Origin: Synaphobranchus kaupii
Lineage: Eukaryota; Chordata; Actinopteri; Anguilliformes; Synaphobranchidae
Direction: 5' to 3'
Assembly: GCA_029718625.1 (NCBI GenBank)
Contig: CM056395.1
Span: forward strand, 20,734,246 to 20,798,245
DNA: 64,000 bases
The notes beneath the pieces were generated by a model. It saw only the letters and a list, made by a program, of their open reading frames with translations, was not told where the DNA came from and did not search any database. Position numbers and translations under genes: made by a program. This document shows, piece by piece, positions 60,906-64,000 of the stretch (position 1 is its first letter; each line of letters starts with the position of its first letter).

Positions 60906-63900
60906 GTTCTAAATGAAAACTACTTGTTGGGGGTGCATTTAAAAAATATATATGTTTTTTTTGTTTTGGAAATAAATTCATACATAGGCATCAACTTCAC
61001 ACTTCACTTTATATTAGTCTAAGAAAAAAAAATTTAAGCATAAGCCTTTAGATCAAAATGTCTTTCTTTAGAAACATGCATTCAATCAGGCGTGTCCAAA
61101 TTATATATCTCGAAGCATCACGCAGAGTCCAAGTAATTTCAGCGGCAATATCCACAGTGGTTTCGTTTAGATTAGACTACATCCTGACATGGTCCTTTCA
61201 TTTAGATTAGATATCACCATTTAATGCCACCATGGTACATTCATAGTCATAATTGTAATTGGTATCACACCTTTCATTTCCTCTCCCTTCAAGAAAAACA
61301 GAACTCGGGCTTTGTTTCATTGCTTTCAATGTTTGAAATATCATTCACAACGTGCCTTTCGTCTTTCGTAGCCTATACTTACATTGGTCCTCCTTATATT
61401 GCTGTCAGCTAACTGATTTGAAAAGTATTTGAAAATTCAGGTCCTTGGTCGCCTGTCAACTTATGTGCGGAGTTTCATCCAAATCGGATCAGAACTGTAG
61501 GGGTTAAGGCTGTTACGGACAGACAAACATACAGACACACAGATGTGAGTGATTAGAATACCCCCACTTGCAGCACTATGCATGCACGAGTGTAACTATA
61601 TATCATTGGAGATGCTTTATAAAAATTGTTAGTGATTCGATCAACGTCTATCATTATCCACTAAGCTAATTTTTAAGTTATTGTTGTGTAGGCACTTTAA
61701 TTTATTAGATTTTTTTAAAATATTTTTGTAGTTATTGTTATAGCAAATCCTCCTGAACATTAGAATAAACAACACTTTGGGGTTGGAATTTTAAATAATC
61801 TGTCACATTTGGTAGTGTACTGGACAGGATGTACCCCCCTAGCCAGCTAACTGAGAAATGTATAGCAGCCTAGAAATTGTGCAATCTCTGTGGTTTCTGG
61901 TGCACTCTGTACCAGAATTTAAGCCAAACATACCTTAATTTACTAACCTGGTTAAAAAGCACTGGCACTAATTATGATGTCAATACCTAACAGCTCCGTA
62001 AAATTGTGTCTCTAGCCAAAAAATATTGCTAAATTGGTGCAGTGCAGTGCTTTAGTTGCAGATGACACTTACAAAGGCCATAATTTAAATTATTGAACAA
62101 TTCCATCCAATTTCACAACACATTTCTTGTGTATTTATACAGTCTATTCTATAAATTCTCAAGTCTACTCCAATCTATTCTATTATGCTATTCTACTAAA
62201 GTCAAGTCTACAGTCAGGCATGAGTTTGTTTCAAACAAACAAGGACTCAATGAACTGAATAATTTGAATGAAGCAATGATTTGATGAAAGAAGGACAGAC
62301 TAACACATTCTCTGTCAATAGAAACTTTCCAATGCACCACAAATTAATATAGGCTACAGTTTATTTTAAAATTGATGGCACAACCACAGCTGCATAAAAC
62401 TTGCCACTCACAAAGCACTCATAACCAAATTCAACTTAATTTCAGTTTTTATGCTCGTAAAATTTACAGCTTTCTGAATATAATGCAGCTGCTGCTGCTA
62501 CTGTTACTGACATTGGTACTTGTCAATGTAAGTGATAGGCTTTAAATTAAGCAGAGCAGGCAAGTTGTGCAGTAACACCGGCAATGGGCTTTTATTTGTA
62601 TTTTAACAAAAGTAGCTGGCGCGCCTTATGTCAGTAAACAGGCCATTTGGGTGACAGCCGGTGCTTGGGGAATACATAGTGTTGGAGTATATAGCACAGC
62701 GGCTACTGAAATAAGCTGGTATCCAGAAGGTCGCAAAATGTATTCCTAAAAAAAAAATATGTTGGTTGTCTAAGCATTCTGTGGAATATAAAGACTACTT
62801 CAGTGCAACTTAAAATACAGAGCTTCACATAACCCGGCACCTTTTCTTGTCTGACACCCGATAGCAGTGTTTTTTTACCCTCCTTGACTGATTTGAAAGT
62901 GAAGCGATGCTGAAACACTCAAACTGTCATGTTTGCAGCTCGTAATTGATTCCTTATGCCGGCAAAATTTTGTGTAGGGCCTCCTGTGACACCTACCTTT
63001 CGCCTGCACCCGCCCCCTATAACCCCCCCACACACACACACACACGCAGACACACACTGTCAGCAGGAGGCAGCCGGAACCAGAGCAAGCCCTACGCATC
63101 TGGCGCCTCATTGGCTAACCTCGGCAAAGTGGCGAATGGCGGCGAGTTTGAAGTGGCCCTTACCGAGCCGCTGTTCGGTTTCTGCCAACGGTAGAGCCGT
63201 GCTTCTGCCGTAATGCTGTTTATGAGAGAGGCGCCATTATGGACCAGTGGTGAGAGTTCCCCGCCCCCCTCCCCCCCCCGTGTTAGCCGGGGTGGAGCCA
63301 GAGGGCACGCGGTACACACGTTACACGCGGTCATGAAATATAGCTTTGAACCAAGTGTCTCTGGAGCATGTATTAACAACCATAACTAGGGAGCAGCCAG
63401 CTCTGCTGTTGTTCCACGACGGCTCCATTTCAGTTCCATGATACGTTTGTCTTGACCAAGATGCAGATGGACATTTTGTGTGTTTTTTTCTATAGCAGCA
63501 GGATGCATCATGTCTGCAGTTGAGGTCCGTGGTTCGCTGAGGCTGCGTTTGGCTTCCTGGCCGCAGGAAGCCACTCAGTCATTGTGCTCAACAGCAAGTA
63601 GCAGAACCAACTTCAATTTGAAGCAAATTACATGCTGGTTATTTCAGGTTATAAATACATGTAGGGATGTTGTAAGGTTATATAAAGAACAATTTGGATG
63701 AACAACCATTTATACACCAATCAGTTACGTTCAGCTAAAAGCCATATTCAGCAAGAGTCATATTCAGCAAAGCCCAGGTTTTAGCTTGTGATGTTGAAAC
63801 ACCTCATATTCAGGAGTGCAGTGGGACTTTGAGGCGCTGACAGCGTTGGATTATTATTTATTTTTTATCAAAAGTACAAACCATCAATGGAAAATGCAGG

Positions 63901-64000
63901 ATGCAGACATGACTCTAATGGAATTACTCTACATCCCAGTTCTGGGAAAGTCAATTACTGTCAGTGCATTTTCCCGATAAAAGTCGGCATAGCCCCTTGT

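Larger units (their letters stand above)
58458..64000 (-). other. sgcz upstream intron (partial)
   Basis: At least 5.5 kb of the next upstream intron. It contains a truncated Tc1-like element (59001-59465), a hAT-like MITE (59964-60162) and a Tc1 transposase remnant (60672-60905). At about 61440-61560 is a sequence with GAGTTTCATCCAAATCGG and GACAGACAAACATACAGACA, of the kind often seen at ends of old repeats. A GC-richer stretch at 63000-63300 has no recognised exon. I see nothing in 61560-62900. Confidence 0.7.

Overview
The window is a piece of a ray-finned fish nuclear genome. It shows large introns, abundant microsatellites, decayed Tc1/mariner, hAT-like and piggyBac-like DNA transposons, and tRNA-derived SINEs whose 3' tail ends in TAATG/TGTAA repeats. 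That tail resembles the UnaSINE1/UnaL2 pair described in eels and related V-SINE families of other teleosts. An eel or other early-branching teleost is therefore plausible, but this is inference.

Only one protein-coding gene is recognised: sgcz (zeta-sarcoglycan), on the minus strand. Six consecutive coding exons were found at 58356-58457, 36474-36561, 24922-25044, 22165-22237, 9304-9427 and 1502-1693, in transcription order. Each has canonical AG/GT borders. Their phases join without a break into 702 nt, i.e. 233 residues and a TGA stop. The N-terminal cytoplasmic/transmembrane exon(s) and the promoter were not found and probably lie beyond the right edge. The product is a type II membrane glycoprotein of the sarcoglycan complex (dystrophin-associated complex of muscle). 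The part encoded here is almost all of the extracellular domain, including the C-terminal cysteine cluster.

Layout: 1-1501 is downstream/3'UTR sequence. The 1694-9303 intron holds a 12 x 18 bp minisatellite, a CpG-rich patch with an exon-like 156-nt open segment on the + strand, and several palindromic MITEs. The 9428-22164 intron holds a mariner element with a nested hAT-like MITE, a piggyBac-like MITE with TTAA ends, two SINEs and a near-perfect hairpin. The 22238-24921 intron is more than half minisatellite, with a higher-order repeat. The 25045-36473 intron holds a SINE next to an L2-like reverse-transcriptase fragment. The 36562-58355 intron holds a 59-bp GC-rich minisatellite, an IS630/Tc1-like element, two sister Tc1-like elements, a 5S rRNA-derived SINE, and a 2.4 kb inverted-repeat element. 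In that last element a 45-bp segment of one arm has expanded to 32 tandem copies. The right end (58458-64000) is intronic, with Tc1 and hAT-like remnants.

Most long open reading frames in the window are artefacts of tandem repeats and are not annotated. The most unusual structure is the inverted-repeat element at 52428-54812.
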